A stretch of DNA of 64,000 bases, from the NCBI GenBank assembly GCA_023701435.1, contig JAMPXB010000002.1:235034-299033 (forward strand), written 5' to 3'. The number at the start of each line of letters is the position of its first letter. Positions within the stretch are counted from its first letter, which is position 1. Source of the stretch: Bacteriovoracaceae bacterium. GTDB lineage: Bacteria; Bdellovibrionota; Bacteriovoracia; Bacteriovoracales; Bacteriovoracaceae. Shown piece after piece: positions 16,533-26,893 of this stretch. Under the pieces are notes generated by a model. It had not been told where the DNA came from and did not search any database. It was given only the letters and a program-made list of their open reading frames with translations. A program made the translations under genes and the position numbers.

Positions 16533-18242
16533 CTAATTTATCCCCAAGGCCAGACCGGTACCACGGGGATCACTTACTCCGTGCCATCCGGCCTTGTCTT
16601 TTTTGATCGCCTGAATAGAACAACCAAGTCGCTCATGAACCACATTGTGTCCGCGCTCTTTGAGTTCCTGCTCCACTTCCGGGGCCAGGAATGGGGCCTC
16701 TACTTTTAAAATATCAGGCTGCCATTGCTGGTGAATCCTGGTGGCGGCCACTGCTTCATAAAGAGGCATCTCAAACTCAACGGCATTGAGAATGGTTTGG
16801 GCCACACAAGTGATGATGCGTGTTCCAGAAGGAGATCCCAAGGCCATGAATGGTTTGTCATCCTTAGTTATAATAGTCGGAGACATGCTGGAGAGCGGTC
16901 TCTTTCTTGGACTCACCAGATTATTCTGACCACCTACCGCCCCAAAAAGATTCTGAACACCAATCTTTTGAGCAAAGTCATCCATTTCATTATTTAAAAC
17001 AATGCCTGTGCCCTGGGCCATGACCCCAGAACCGAACCAGCCATTGATTGTCTGAGTAGAAGCAATCATGTTCCCTTCTCTGTCAGCAATCGTGAAGTGA
17101 GTGGTGTCAGAAGATTCATAGGGCAAGGGAACCGGTTTTAAGTCCGAAGCCTTGATCGCTTTGGGTGCATTAATCGTTTCAGACAATTTTGTAAGATATC
17201 CTTCGTTTAAAAGTTCATTCACAGGCACCGGATGAAAATCAGGATCACCTAAATAACTGGCACGATCTAAAAAGGCCCTTTGCATAGCATGGGCGGTTAA
17301 GTGAACAGCATCTGCTGACTGAGGTCCCATTTGTTTCATGTTGTAGGGTTCAAGCATTTTTAGAATTTGGATCACATGAATTCCACCCGAACTTGGAGGT
17401 GGCATTGAATAAATCTTAAGTCCCTTATAGATTCCTGTTACCGGTGTTCTTTCCACCATTTTATAGCTTTTTAAATCCCGGTGAGAGAGAATTCCTCTCT
17501 TCTGTTTAATCGTCTTTATAATAGCATCGGCAACCGATCCCCGGTAAAAACCATCACTGCCTTGATCAGCAATGATCTCCAGGGTCTTGGCGAGATTTTC
17601 CTGGTAGATGATGGTGCCCAAGAGTGGAACTTTTCCCTCCTTGGTAAAAAAAGTTTTTTTCGCTTCAGGATCATGAAGTAGAATCTTTTTTCTGTCATCA
17701 ATCGCCTCATATAACTGTTCATAAAGAGGAAAACCTTCTCGGGCCAGTTTTATTGCTGGAAGAACTGTTTCTTTCCAGGGAAGTTTTCCAAAACGCTGAT
17801 GGATATCAAAAAGTCCTTTCACCAGTCCAGGATTGGCAACGGCCAGAGCGCCTTCTTGTGAAAGAAGAGGTTGGGGCTCTCCTTTTTTATTCAGGTACAT
17901 TTTACTTGAAGAGGCCAGGGGAGCTATTTCACGAAAGTCGAAAGCATAGACCTTATTTTCTTCCTTCGAGTAATAAATAAGAAAGCCACCACCGCCAATA
18001 CCGGTAGAATGAGGCCTCTCAACTGAGATGGCAAAAGAAGCAGCGACAAAAGCATCAATGATATTGCCGCCCTTATTAAAAAGTGAAAGTGCCGCGCGGG
18101 TTGTTGCATCTCCTTGCGTGGTGACCATTTCGTTCCTGGCCTTAGACTCATGGGCAACTCTTGGCTCTACCGCTGTAGGGGCCACAATTCTTACCTGATG
18201 AGAACAACCGAGTAAAAGCATCAACAAGAACAGCGAACGCAT
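16533..18242 (-). CDS. ggt: Gamma-glutamyltransferase (lipoprotein)
   Basis: 569 residues, full length for the Ntn-hydrolase family. The autocleavage site and nucleophile is Thr380, the first residue of TTHFTIAD, giving the large and small subunits. The small-subunit motifs GTGIVLNNEMDDF and PLSSMSPTI are present. An N-terminal lipobox LLGC (Cys13) suggests a lipid-anchored periplasmic enzyme. It transfers or hydrolyses gamma-glutamyl groups, for example from glutathione, allowing reuse of the amino acids. AGGAG lies seven bases before the ATG. It is divergent from the carbinolamine dehydratase gene. Confidence 0.92.
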   Translation of the reverse strand: MRSLFLLMLLLGCSHQVRIVAPTAVEPRVAHESKARNEMVTTQGDATTRAALSLFNKGGNIIDAFVAASFAISVERPHSTGIGGGGFLIYYSKEENKVYAFDFREIAPLASSSKMYLNKKGEPQPLLSQEGALAVANPGLVKGLFDIHQRFGKLPWKETVLPAIKLAREGFPLYEQLYEAIDDRKKILLHDPEAKKTFFTKEGKVPLLGTIIYQENLAKTLEIIADQGSDGFYRGSVADAIIKTIKQKRGILSHRDLKSYKMVERTPVTGIYKGLKIYSMPPPSSGGIHVIQILKMLEPYNMKQMGPQSADAVHLTAHAMQRAFLDRASYLGDPDFHPVPVNELLNEGYLTKLSETINAPKAIKASDLKPVPLPYESSDTTHFTIADREGNMIASTQTINGWFGSGVMAQGTGIVLNNEMDDFAQKIGVQNLFGAVGGQNNLVSPRKRPLSSMSPTIITKDDKPFMALGSPSGTRIITCVAQTILNAVEFEMPLYEAVAATRIHQQWQPDILKVEAPFLAPEVEQELKERGHNVVHERLGCSIQAIKKDKAGWHGVSDPRGTGLALGIN

Positions 18243-18293
18243 TTACGACTCCTGAGTTTTAAAGGATACTATTTTGAGTCTAGGAGAAAAGAA

Positions 18294-18647
18294 ATGGATC
18301 TAAAAGACAAAAAATGCATTCCCTGCCATAGCTATGTGCCACCTCTTCCTTTGGAAGAGAAGCAGCGCTATCTGAAAACACTTTCTCCTGAATGGGCGCT
18401 AACCCATGATCAGACAAGAATAGAGAGAAAAATTAAGTTTAAAAATTTTAAACGGGCATTGGAATTTGCCAATGAAGTGGGACGAATTGCAGAGGAAGAA
18501 AAGCATCACCCGGAAATTTCTCTTGGCTGGGGACACTGTGATATCGAGATCTGGACTCACGCCAATAATAATCTGGTGGAAAATGATTTTATCGTGGCCG
18601 CCAAAATTGATGAGGCCTATTTTAGGCTTTACCCATCTCCAGCTTAA
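18294..18647 (+). CDS. phhB: Pterin-4a-carbinolamine dehydratase
   Basis: 117 residues. The family motif is complete: EEKHHPEI with the catalytic histidines, GHCDIEIWTH and the IVAAKID end. An N-terminal KKCIPC pair is common in this branch. The enzyme dehydrates 4a-hydroxytetrahydrobiopterin after aromatic hydroxylation. No phenylalanine hydroxylase gene is in the window, so the partner is unknown. AGGAG lies before the start. The end overlaps the convergent RimB-like gene by 26 bases. Confidence 0.9.
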   Translation: MDLKDKKCIPCHSYVPPLPLEEKQRYLKTLSPEWALTHDQTRIERKIKFKNFKRALEFANEVGRIAEEEKHHPEISLGWGHCDIEIWTHANNNLVENDFIVAAKIDEAYFRLYPSPA

Positions 18648-19116
18648 GCTCTTTTAAAAAACGTTTCTGTTTAATCGTTTTGCCCGATAGATAAGACTGT
18701 GACGGGTCAATGTAATAATGCTTCAAAGCGGCCCGTCCAATTAACATGCGGTACTTCATGGACTCGCGGTTGGTAAGGGTTAATTCAATCGTTTTTTTCA
18801 CACCGGCCAGCACCATCGAAGTGCGGATGACATATCTCTCTTCTTTGTGACCACCAGAATCAGTAACCTGCCTGCGATCCACTAAAAGAGCACGACAGTT
18901 AATGACAACACTAAAATCATGCTGCAAAGGATGAACCTTAAAGAGCACGTAGGTCTTGCCTCCTTTCTCTTCGATCTCAATATCATATGCATGAAGGCTT
19001 GACGTTTTTGCTCCACTATCAATTTTACCCTTGATAGCAACAAGGCCCAGCTCTGGCAGTGAGGCCCACTCACGCCAACCAATAATTTTCGATTCTTTGT
19101 TAAGTTCACAGTCCAT
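18622..19116 (-). CDS. RimB-like ATP-dependent zinc protease domain protein
   Basis: 164 residues of the Zn_protease family (DUF785, retropepsin-like fold). The motif KIDSGAKTSSLHA near residue 30 carries the aspartyl-protease-like DSGA. In other bacteria such proteins are encoded beside RimK ATP-grasp ligases and remove or control glutamate tails. Here the RimK-like gene lies 22 kb away at 41.7 kb. Start ATG 19116 is preferred to GTG 19122. There is no Shine-Dalgarno sequence, but a TATAAT sits seven bases before the ATG. Confidence 0.8.
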   Translation of the reverse strand: MDCELNKESKIIGWREWASLPELGLVAIKGKIDSGAKTSSLHAYDIEIEEKGGKTYVLFKVHPLQHDFSVVINCRALLVDRRQVTDSGGHKEERYVIRTSMVLAGVKKTIELTLTNRESMKYRMLIGRAALKHYYIDPSQSYLSGKTIKQKRFLKELKLEMGKA

Positions 19117-19123
19117 GAGCACT

Positions 19124-19153
19124 ATTATAACAAGGGATAGAATTTCCTGTTAA
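19124..19153 (-). promoter_or_regulatory. Sigma-70 type promoter of the RimB-like gene
   Basis: On the minus strand TTAACA, an 18-base spacer and a perfect TATAAT. The -10 ends seven bases before the ATG at 19116, so the transcript should be leaderless or nearly so. Confidence 0.55.
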
Positions 19154-19232
19154 GAAATCTTGCAATGACATGCGGGAATGCTAAAATAAATTAGTCTGAC
19201 AAGGATGTCACCAAAACCCCTAAAGGATTTTC

Positions 19233-20891
19233 ATGAAGAGAATATCTGTTCTTTCTGTACTTTCTTTCTCCGCCATATTGCTTACCAGCTGCTCACAGAT
19301 GAAAAATCAAATGAACAAAAATCCTTCCAAGGAAATGAGTCATCTGATGGAGACGGTTGAAGTAGAAGATGATGCCATCTTCGAAAAAGCTCCGACCCCC
19401 GGCGAATACACTCACGAAATGGCCGAAGCCGACGCAGATGATCAATCCATCAAAAAAGAAGTCGGTGAAGCGGAGATTGACGAAGAACTTCCAGAGTCGG
19501 AAGACCACAAGATTCCGTATTCCAGAAACTTTCTGATGAAGAAAAACACCAAACGCATGCAGTTTTGGGTGGACTACTTTACGAAGAAAAACCGCGAACG
19601 CTTTCAGCGCTTTATCAATAATGGTGAAGAATACCGTCATCATATTGAAGCTGTCTTTGAGGCCCATGGTCTTCCCAAAGAACTTTATTTCGTCGGTCTC
19701 ATTGAGTCCGGCTACTACCTGGGTGCTAAATCTCACGCTTCGGCCGTAGGTCCTTGGCAATTTATTAAAGGTACAGGAACAAGATACGGACTAAAAATTA
19801 GTTCTGAACTCGATGAGAGACAGGATCTTTTTAAGGCCTCAAAAGCTGCGGCCATGTATTTTAAAGATCTTCATAATGTCTTTTCAAGCTGGGAACTGGC
19901 CCTCGCCGCTTATAATGCCGGTGAGTACGGCATCATCAGAAGAATCATGAAGCACGGGACCCGTGACTTCTACGAGCTTTCCAGAAATAAACAGCTTCCT
20001 TCAGAAACTATTAACTATGTTCCTAAGGTTCTGGCGGCCTGGCACATTGTGAACAATGCCAAGAAATACGGCTTCACCATTCCTCAAAAGAAACACCGTC
20101 TCTTTGATCTGACTGAATTAAAGGCCATCAAGAAGAACGTTTCTCTGGCATCAGTTGCCAAGCGACTTAATGTCAGTCCGGCCCTTTTAAAGAAATTAAA
20201 TCCTGAGCTTAAAAGAGGCTCAACTCCAAGATATTTCGCTGGAACTTACTATCTTCGCGTTCCGAAATCCAAGTACAGCTACAACTTAGGTAGCCTTGAA
20301 ACGAAAGAAACAGTTACTGCCTTTACTAAACCAGAAGGACAGAAAGAACGTATCCGCCGTACGGCCGCTGTGAAAACTGAAAAGAGTATTGATACCTATA
20401 AAGTTCGCTCTGGGGATACCCTAGTTTCAATTGCCCGTAAATTTGACATGAAGCCAGGAAAACTCGCTCTGATGAATGGTTTTGATACCTGGAGAAAGCG
20501 CCTTAAGGTCGGCCAGGTTCTGGAATTAAATACTAATGATCATCAGCAAAAAGTTGCCACTAGAACGGTTAATTCAAAAATCAAAGTTACCAATAATCCC
20601 ATCGTCTACAAAGTTAAGCGTGGTGACAATTTGACTGATCTTGCCAGAGTTTTTGATCTTAATGTTTCAAAAATCAAAAAGGCCAATAAACTCAAGCGTG
20701 GTCAGATTATGGTGGGACAAAGAATCGTTCTTCCTGATACGAAGAAAGGTATTTATACCGTTAAAAAAGGTGACCACTTAACCAAGGTTGCCCGACAGTT
20801 CAAACAGCCAATGGAGGCGCTCGTTAAGTTGAACTCACTTAAACGAGGCGCCATTTACCCTGGCCAGAAAATTATTGTGAATATAGATTAA
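19233..20891 (+). CDS. LysM-containing lytic transglycosylase lipoprotein (MltD-like)
   Basis: 552 residues. The lipobox LLTSC gives lipidated Cys20. An acidic linker (to about 90) precedes an SLT domain at about 130-290, with catalytic Glu158 in LIESGYY and the ASAVGPWQFIKGTG and ALAAYNAGEYG motifs. The C-terminal half holds three LysM repeats beginning near 392, 457 and 508 (YKVRSGDTL, YKVKRGDNL, YTVKKGDHL). It cleaves peptidoglycan glycan strands to 1,6-anhydro ends while bound by LysM, at the inner face of the outer membrane. The ribosome site is AAAGGA. It overlaps the convergent EEP-family gene by 20 bases. Confidence 0.9.
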   Translation: MKRISVLSVLSFSAILLTSCSQMKNQMNKNPSKEMSHLMETVEVEDDAIFEKAPTPGEYTHEMAEADADDQSIKKEVGEAEIDEELPESEDHKIPYSRNFLMKKNTKRMQFWVDYFTKKNRERFQRFINNGEEYRHHIEAVFEAHGLPKELYFVGLIESGYYLGAKSHASAVGPWQFIKGTGTRYGLKISSELDERQDLFKASKAAAMYFKDLHNVFSSWELALAAYNAGEYGIIRRIMKHGTRDFYELSRNKQLPSETINYVPKVLAAWHIVNNAKKYGFTIPQKKHRLFDLTELKAIKKNVSLASVAKRLNVSPALLKKLNPELKRGSTPRYFAGTYYLRVPKSKYSYNLGSLETKETVTAFTKPEGQKERIRRTAAVKTEKSIDTYKVRSGDTLVSIARKFDMKPGKLALMNGFDTWRKRLKVGQVLELNTNDHQQKVATRTVNSKIKVTNNPIVYKVKRGDNLTDLARVFDLNVSKIKKANKLKRGQIMVGQRIVLPDTKKGIYTVKKGDHLTKVARQFKQPMEALVKLNSLKRGAIYPGQKIIVNID

Positions 20892-21924
20892 AACTAGGAC
20901 TTCCAATTTGAAAACTTGCCCTTAGTGGCAAATGATCCGAGAGGGCCGAAGGTAAAACTTCGGCCCTCATCATTTTAAGGCCTGGTTTATAAAAGATATA
21001 ATCTAAGCGTCGATCAGGCGCCCAGGCGGGAAAAGTAAAATAAAAAGCTTCATCCTTGGCGTAGATCTCATCCGGGATGACTTCGGCCAGTCCTGACTTC
21101 ATCATCAGTTCATAGCTACGGTCGTTTTCATAATTGTCATCATTATAAAATTTTGAGCGTTTGCTGGCACTTGCCGGAAGCATGTTAAAGTCCCCTGCCA
21201 CAAAATCGATCGCTTCAGACTTAATCTTCTCGGATAATTCTTTAATCTGACCTTCACGATTTAATTTATCAAAGGCTTCGAGGTGAAGATTAATGAGCTT
21301 AAACTTCTTTTCACCAGCATTGATTGTCACTTTTTGAAAATAACGGTGAAGATAAAAAAGATTATACCACCAAGGTTGGGATTCAGGTTTTCCCAGAAGA
21401 ATCACTTCGTGATCGGTCAAAGGATATTTACTAAGTATGGCGCCCCCGGAGTGCATGCGCCCAAAATTATTTTTTATAGGCCAGTATGGAAAAGGAATAT
21501 AGTTGGCGTTCCAGGAAACTGCTTCGGCCACATAAGGATAACCGGCCTTCTTAGCAATATATTCGGCCTGATTGATGAACTGGGATCTGGCCGAATCAAA
21601 ATCAATTTCCTGCAAACAAATGACGTCTGCCCCCCAGCTTTTAATTTCTGATGATGCATCCTCAAGCGTTTTCAGAAAAAATTCTTTGGAGCGGGTCTCA
21701 TAATTGACACCTTCCGAACCTTCACCATAAAGAAAGCCTAAATTGAATGTTACGATTTTGAGCACAGATGGATTTTCAGGGACGTCGATCATTTCCTCTG
21801 GCTCAACATCAATCACCGGAAATTTACCTTGAGAAGTGCCCAGGCTCCACGGATAAGGCGCCCATGCAAAAAAAGTAAGAAAGACAGCTAATAAAACCAG
21901 AGCAACACCTAAAAACATTTTCAT
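20872..21924 (-). CDS. Endonuclease/exonuclease/phosphatase (EEP) family protein, membrane-anchored
   Basis: 350 residues. One N-terminal hydrophobic segment (about 3-25) is followed by an EEP domain with TFNLGF, CLQEID (metal-binding Glu), VAGDFNMLP and the C-terminal SDHLPL histidine. The fold covers phosphodiesterases such as sphingomyelinases, inositol-phosphatases and nucleases, and the true substrate cannot be read from sequence. The membrane anchor suggests an extracytoplasmic lipid or nucleic-acid substrate. The start overlaps the dihydroorotase stop (ATGA) with GGAGG 11 bases upstream, so the two genes are co-transcribed. Confidence 0.8.
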   Translation of the reverse strand: MKMFLGVALVLLAVFLTFFAWAPYPWSLGTSQGKFPVIDVEPEEMIDVPENPSVLKIVTFNLGFLYGEGSEGVNYETRSKEFFLKTLEDASSEIKSWGADVICLQEIDFDSARSQFINQAEYIAKKAGYPYVAEAVSWNANYIPFPYWPIKNNFGRMHSGGAILSKYPLTDHEVILLGKPESQPWWYNLFYLHRYFQKVTINAGEKKFKLINLHLEAFDKLNREGQIKELSEKIKSEAIDFVAGDFNMLPASASKRSKFYNDDNYENDRSYELMMKSGLAEVIPDEIYAKDEAFYFTFPAWAPDRRLDYIFYKPGLKMMRAEVLPSALSDHLPLRASFQIGSPSFNLYSQ

Positions 21925-23189
21925 ACCTTTCTTCCTCCGATAAATAACGCTTTCAACTGTCCGGGGAAAGTGACATTCAAGAAGGGAGAATGCCCAACTT
22001 TAGTTTTTAATTTATCTTGGGTTATAGTCATTGGATGATTCAGATCCACTACCGTGAAATTGGCCCGGAAGCCACTTTGCAAATGGCCCACTCCTTTACC
22101 CATGCAATCAAAGACGGAAGAGATTTTTCTCCATGACGGAAGAAATTGATTAAAAAAATCACCTGGTTTTTCAGCAGTCATTTTCGCAATCGTTCTGGGA
22201 TCAACTCCTTCCTGGATCAGCCAGGTAACAAAAGGAGCAAAAGTATCAAGCCCGGTAAGACCGGAAGTCCCGCGCTCTTTTTCTTCTAAAGTGTGAGGGG
22301 CATGATCGGTGGCCAGATAATCAATTTCACCACGCTTTACTGCCTCTAGAAGTTCTTTTCGGTCAGTGGAGTATCTGATGGGCGGGTTCATTTGAAATGC
22401 TCCTAAATCCGCCTTGGGAATTTGTTCGATATCAAAATAAAGATGCTGAGGAGTTACTTCAATTTCTACCTCGAGGCCCTTGTACCTTGCCTCACGAATA
22501 AGTTTCATGCCTTCGCCGGTGCTGTAATGGCAAAGCTTTCCTTTAAGCTTAAATTTTTCAATCATCAAAAGAGCATCTTTAGTGGCCATCACTTCTGCTG
22601 AAATCGGGCGCTTTTGATGATGAAGTTCTTCTTTTTTATGATCCTCCAGGATGACCGGATCTTCACAATGGAAACTAACAACTTGTCCCTGATAGTGAGT
22701 CAAAACTTCTTCCAGGGTTGGAAGATCTTTAAAAAATAACTCTCCAATGGAAGGCCCCATATAGACCTTATAAGGAACCGGGTAACTTAGCGGACGAGTC
22801 TCGGGGCCAATGCCCGCATAGGTCCAGATTTCTCCCTGGGCCTTAAGGGCGAGCTTCAATTTCTCTTCATAAGAGCTGTCATCAATAGGCGGAATAGGAT
22901 TATTGGGCATGTCCCCTGCGTGACAAAGACCGCCGTTATGCATGGCCGCTTGGGCCGTCGTAAAATCTTCTTTATAGTTATTTTTTCCGGAAAGGTCCTC
23001 CCGGGCATGAATGTGCACGTCACCCATTCCCGCAAAGAGATAGCAGTTATCATCAAAAAAATAATCAAGTTCGTTTTTGGGAATTCCCAGGTCCCCCACG
23101 TCATGAATAAGACCTGATATTTCATCAAAACGAATTTGTAAGCGCTTGATGAATTCGGAGGTAACAGTCAGGGCCTCAAGCGTTTTCAA
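21921..23189 (-). CDS. pyrC: Dihydroorotase (amidohydrolase superfamily)
   Basis: 422 residues, class I dihydroorotase length. Metal ligands are seen in GDVHIHARED, SFHCEDP and the aspartate in ATDHAPHT. It closes carbamoyl-aspartate to dihydroorotate in pyrimidine synthesis. Other amidohydrolases (allantoinase, hydantoinase) share the fold, but HAREDLS and the ATDHAPHTLEEK block fit dihydroorotase best. The only sensible start is TTG 23189, which overlaps the upstream SDR stop (TTGA) and has AAGGAAG before it. Translation is therefore probably coupled to the SDR gene. Confidence 0.82.
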   Translation of the reverse strand: MKTLEALTVTSEFIKRLQIRFDEISGLIHDVGDLGIPKNELDYFFDDNCYLFAGMGDVHIHAREDLSGKNNYKEDFTTAQAAMHNGGLCHAGDMPNNPIPPIDDSSYEEKLKLALKAQGEIWTYAGIGPETRPLSYPVPYKVYMGPSIGELFFKDLPTLEEVLTHYQGQVVSFHCEDPVILEDHKKEELHHQKRPISAEVMATKDALLMIEKFKLKGKLCHYSTGEGMKLIREARYKGLEVEIEVTPQHLYFDIEQIPKADLGAFQMNPPIRYSTDRKELLEAVKRGEIDYLATDHAPHTLEEKERGTSGLTGLDTFAPFVTWLIQEGVDPRTIAKMTAEKPGDFFNQFLPSWRKISSVFDCMGKGVGHLQSGFRANFTVVDLNHPMTITQDKLKTKVGHSPFLNVTFPGQLKALFIGGRKV

Positions 23190-23956
23190 GGATTCTTCCT
23201 TGATACAGTCGTAGGAGAACCTTGATCAGTAGGCATGGTAATGATCTCATCAATGACCACATGCCTTGGCTGCTCCAGCATGAAGGTCATCATGCGGGCA
23301 ATGTCCTCACTCTGGAGTGGAGTCATGTTAGCATAAACAGCGTCGGCCGCATTCTTGTCGCCTCTAAAACGCACGGAACTAAATTCAGTATCAACCATAC
23401 CCGGCGAGATTTGCATCACTCTGATATTTTTGCCGCAAGTCTCTTCTCTTAAGACGCGAGTGAACGCTTTCACCGCATGCTTAGTAGCACAGTAAACAGC
23501 ACCACCAGCATAAGTGTAATGGCCCGCTACTGAACAAAGATTGATGATATCTCCCCCACCATTAGTCATCATCCACGGAAGAACCAGATGAACCAATTTA
23601 AAATTGGCCATAATGTTGGTGTTAATCATTTCTTCCCAATCCTCAAACAAACTGTCCTCGACCTTTTCGCGACCCAAGGCCAGTCCGGCATTATTGATGA
23701 GGATGTCGATATTTTGTCTGGATGCTTGGGCTATTTTCTCAGGCAGATCTGGAGCCTTAATATTAGAAACAATCAGATGGACTTTGGCGTGAGAATTGAG
23801 TTTCTTGATCTCTGCTTGCACTTCTAAAAGCTTATCTTCACGACGGGCAATTAAATAGAGCTCACAGCCTCGCAGACCCAGAGACAGGGCCATGGCCCGA
23901 CCAATACCCGATGAAGCGCCGGTAATAAGCGCCGACTTATTTTGTAGATTATTCAT
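23186..23956 (-). CDS. Short-chain dehydrogenase/reductase (YdfG-like)
   Basis: 256 residues. TGASSGIG near residue 14, NNAG near 90, and Tyr/Lys in YCATKHAVKAF form a complete classical SDR. The long C-terminal piece after the catalytic helix, with FSSVRFRGD, resembles YdfG (3-hydroxy acid dehydrogenase). The substrate is not certain. It is first in an operon with pyrC and the EEP gene. It lacks a Shine-Dalgarno sequence and has TAAAAT six bases before ATG. Confidence 0.82.
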   Translation of the reverse strand: MNNLQNKSALITGASSGIGRAMALSLGLRGCELYLIARREDKLLEVQAEIKKLNSHAKVHLIVSNIKAPDLPEKIAQASRQNIDILINNAGLALGREKVEDSLFEDWEEMINTNIMANFKLVHLVLPWMMTNGGGDIINLCSVAGHYTYAGGAVYCATKHAVKAFTRVLREETCGKNIRVMQISPGMVDTEFSSVRFRGDKNAADAVYANMTPLQSEDIARMMTFMLEQPRHVVIDEIITMPTDQGSPTTVSRKNP

Positions 23957-23962
23957 AGGAAT

Positions 23963-23968
23963 ATTTTA
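23963..23968 (-). promoter_or_regulatory. -10-like hexamer six bases before the SDR start
   Basis: TAAAAT-N6-ATG on the minus strand, with no ribosome site between. This is one of six such arrangements in the window. No convincing -35 is seen. Confidence 0.35.
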
Positions 23969-23996
23969 AAAGAAAGCAGAAGGAAATGTACAGAAA

Positions 23997-24020
23997 GGAC
24001 CCCCTCTAAAGAAGGGGTCC
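23997..24020 (-). terminator. Terminator of acnA
   Basis: Read on the minus strand, GGACCCC, a ten-base loop and GGGGTCC followed by TTTCT, 10 bases after the aconitase stop. Confidence 0.75.
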
Positions 24021-24029
24021 TGAAAGAAA

Positions 24030-26723
24030 TTATGCGTTTAGTTTTCTAAGAACGTAATGAAGAATTCCAGAATTCTTGTAGTACTCAAGCTCATTGGCAG
24101 TATCAATACGCGAATGCAAGACAACTTTAGTTACTTCACCATTCTTGCGCTTGATTTCAGCATTAAGCTGAGCTTTTGGCTTCATATCGGCCAGACCATG
24201 AATGGTGATCTCTTCGGTTCCATCCAGGTTTAAACTCTTACGAGTTGCTCCACCAGTGAATTGAAGAGGAATAACACCCATTCCAATCAGGTTAGAACGG
24301 TGAATACGCTCAAAACTCTCCGTAATGACGGCCTTAATCCCAAGGAGACGTGTTCCCTTAGCGGCCCAGTCACGAGATGAACCTGTACCATACTCCTTAC
24401 CTGCTACAATCACCAGTGGCCTATTCGCAGACTGATATTTCATAGAAGCATCATAGATTGTGGTTTCTTCCCCAGATGGAACGTAAGTTGTAAAACCACC
24501 TTCTTTACCAGAAGCGAGCATTTCGTTTTTAAGCCTGATGTTGGCGAATGTTCCACGAGTCATCACTTCATCATGTCCACGACGAGCACCATATTGGTTA
24601 AAATCGGCAGGCTTCACTCCGCGAGAAACCAGGTAACGACCAGCAGGAGTTTCAGGTTTGAAAGAACCAGCAGGAGAAATGTGATCGGTTGTAATGGAGT
24701 CACCAAACAGACCAAGAACGTTTGCACCTACAATATCTTTAACCGCTTCAGGATCCTTCTTCATACCTTTGAAGTATGGAGGATTATTGATGTAAGTAGA
24801 GCTTGCATCCCAAGCGAACGTTTCGCCTTCAGGAACAGTTACTTTTTGCCAGAACTCATCACCCTTGAATACATCAGAGTAACGAGACTTGAACATCGCC
24901 GGAGTCAGTGACTTGGCAATGACGTCCTGAATTTCCTGTGATGTAGGCCAGATGTCTTTTAAGTAAACAGGATTACCTTTTTGATCTTTTCCGATCGGTT
25001 CCTTGGCCAGATCTATTTTCACGTTACCGGCAATGGCATAGGCCACAACAAGTGGAGGTGAGGCCAGGTAGTTGGCCTTAGTATCTGGAGAAACACGGCC
25101 TTCAAAGTTACGGTTTCCTGAAAGGACAGCTGCCGTGGCAAGATTTCCGTCTTTAATAGCTTTTGAATACTCAGCTTTAAGTGGACCAGAGTTACCAATA
25201 CAAGTTGTACAGCCATAACCAACCAGGTTAAAGCCCAGTTTATTAAGTTCAGGCTGAAGACCAGCAGCTTCAAGATAATCAGTTACCACTTTAGAGCCGG
25301 GAGCAAGAGAAGTCTTAACCCATGGCTTTGATGTGAGTCCAAGAGCGTTCGCTTTTTTTGCCACCAGACCAGCAGCAACAAGTACTGATGGATTGGAAGT
25401 GTTAGTACAAGAAGTGATTGCTGCAATCATCACGTCACCGTGAGTGATCGTATAATCCGCGCCATCAACTTTCTGAGCGTGATTAGCATCATCGGCCTTC
25501 ACTTTGAAACCAGTCTCACTTACCAGGTCTTTCTTAAAACCTTCAGCAAGGTTAGCTAGCGAAACTCTATCTTGTGGACGCTTTGGACCAGCAAGTGAAG
25601 GTTCAACAGTTGAAAGATCAAGTTCAAGAGTATCAGTGAAAACTGCATCTTTAGAGTCATCTCTCCAGAAACCCTGCTCTTTAGCATAAGCTTCAACAAG
25701 GAGAACTCTTTCTTCCTCACGGCCTGTGAAACGAAGATATTCGATAGTCTTTTCATCAATTGGGAAGAAACCACAAGTGGCACCATATTCAGGGGCCATA
25801 TTAGCGATGGTCGCACGGTCAGCAAGAGTTAAATCTTTAAGACCCGGACCGAAGAATTCAACAAACTTATCAACCACACCTTTCTTACGAAGCATGTTTG
25901 TTACAGTTAAAACCACATCAGTAGCAGTCACGCCTTCTTTAGGCTTACCAGTGAATTTGAAACCAACCACTTCTGGAATAAGCATTGTAACGGCCTGGCC
26001 AAGCATTGCAGCTTCAGCTTCGATACCACCAACACCCCAACCAAGAACAGAAAGACCATTAACCATGGTGGTGTGAGAATCTGTTCCTACGCAGGTATCA
26101 CAGTAGGCAAGAGTCTTGCCGTCTTCTTCTTTGGTCCAAACAGTTTGCGCTAAATACTCAACGTTCACCTGGTGACAAATACCTGTTCCAGGAGGGACAA
26201 CGCGGAAATTTCTAAACGCTTTTTGTCCCCACTTTAAAAACTTATAGCGCTCGCCATTTCTTTCATATTCAAGCTGCATGTTTTTAGTGAAAGCATCTGG
26301 AGTGGCCGAGTAATCAACAATCACTGAGTGATCAATCACCAGGTCAACCGGAACTTGAGGGTTAATCTGTTGAGGATTTCCACCAACGGCCTTGATGGCA
26401 TCTCTCATCGCCGCTAAATCCACCACAGCAGGTACGCCGGTAAAGTCCTGCATTAAAACACGTGCCGGGTAGTAATTGATTTCGCGAGTAGATTTTTTAT
26501 CTTTAGTCCATTGACCCATGGCCTTGATGTCATCGCCAAAAACAGTGAATCCATCTTCATTACGAAGTAAGTTTTCCATCAACACTTTTAAAGAGAATGG
26601 AAGATTATCGACATCGCCCACGCCCGCAGCTTGAGCGGCCTTAAGTGAAAAATAATCATAAGATTTATTGCCGACTTTAAGAGTCCGGCGGGTTTTAAAA
26701 GAATCGATTCTTTTGTCAGACAT
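24030..26723 (-). CDS. acnA: Aconitate hydratase A
   Basis: 897 residues, AcnA/IRP type. The three [4Fe-4S] cysteines lie in [11 protein letters not shown] and in [10 protein letters not shown]. The swivel domain is present with [12 protein letters not shown] near the C-terminus. It isomerises citrate to isocitrate in the TCA cycle, and AcnA types can also bind mRNA when the cluster is lost. GGGAG lies before the ATG. The downstream hairpin at 23997-24020 ends a single-gene transcript. Confidence 0.96.
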   Translation of the reverse strand: MSDKRIDSFKTRRTLKVGNKSYDYFSLKAAQAAGVGDVDNLPFSLKVLMENLLRNEDGFTVFGDDIKAMGQWTKDKKSTREINYYPARVLMQDFTGVPAVVDLAAMRDAIKAVGGNPQQINPQVPVDLVIDHSVIVDYSATPDAFTKNMQLEYERNGERYKFLKWGQKAFRNFRVVPPGTGICHQVNVEYLAQTVWTKEEDGKTLAYCDTCVGTDSHTTMVNGLSVLGWGVGGIEAEAAMLGQAVTMLIPEVVGFKFTGKPKEGVTATDVVLTVTNMLRKKGVVDKFVEFFGPGLKDLTLADRATIANMAPEYGATCGFFPIDEKTIEYLRFTGREEERVLLVEAYAKEQGFWRDDSKDAVFTDTLELDLSTVEPSLAGPKRPQDRVSLANLAEGFKKDLVSETGFKVKADDANHAQKVDGADYTITHGDVMIAAITSCTNTSNPSVLVAAGLVAKKANALGLTSKPWVKTSLAPGSKVVTDYLEAAGLQPELNKLGFNLVGYGCTTCIGNSGPLKAEYSKAIKDGNLATAAVLSGNRNFEGRVSPDTKANYLASPPLVVAYAIAGNVKIDLAKEPIGKDQKGNPVYLKDIWPTSQEIQDVIAKSLTPAMFKSRYSDVFKGDEFWQKVTVPEGETFAWDASSTYINNPPYFKGMKKDPEAVKDIVGANVLGLFGDSITTDHISPAGSFKPETPAGRYLVSRGVKPADFNQYGARRGHDEVMTRGTFANIRLKNEMLASGKEGGFTTYVPSGEETTIYDASMKYQSANRPLVIVAGKEYGTGSSRDWAAKGTRLLGIKAVITESFERIHRSNLIGMGVIPLQFTGGATRKSLNLDGTEEITIHGLADMKPKAQLNAEIKRKNGEVTKVVLHSRIDTANELEYYKNSGILHYVLRKLNA

Positions 26724-26753
26724 GGATTACTCCCTTGAGAAAATTTATGAGAC

Positions 26754-26782
26754 ATTCTAACTCTTTAGGGTATTTGTGACTA
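26754..26782 (-). promoter_or_regulatory. Candidate acnA promoter
   Basis: On the minus strand TAGTCA, 17 bases and TAGAAT, about 30 bases before the ATG. The -10 matches five of six consensus positions; the -35 matches only four. Confidence 0.35.
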
Positions 26783-26893
26783 TGATATTTTGGATAGTCT
26801 GAGTAAGACTCTTGAAAAAAAATGATTTTCCTGCTTGTAGGGCAAATATCAATTTGCGAAAATACTGCATCGTATAAAACAGGACGTTTTTTC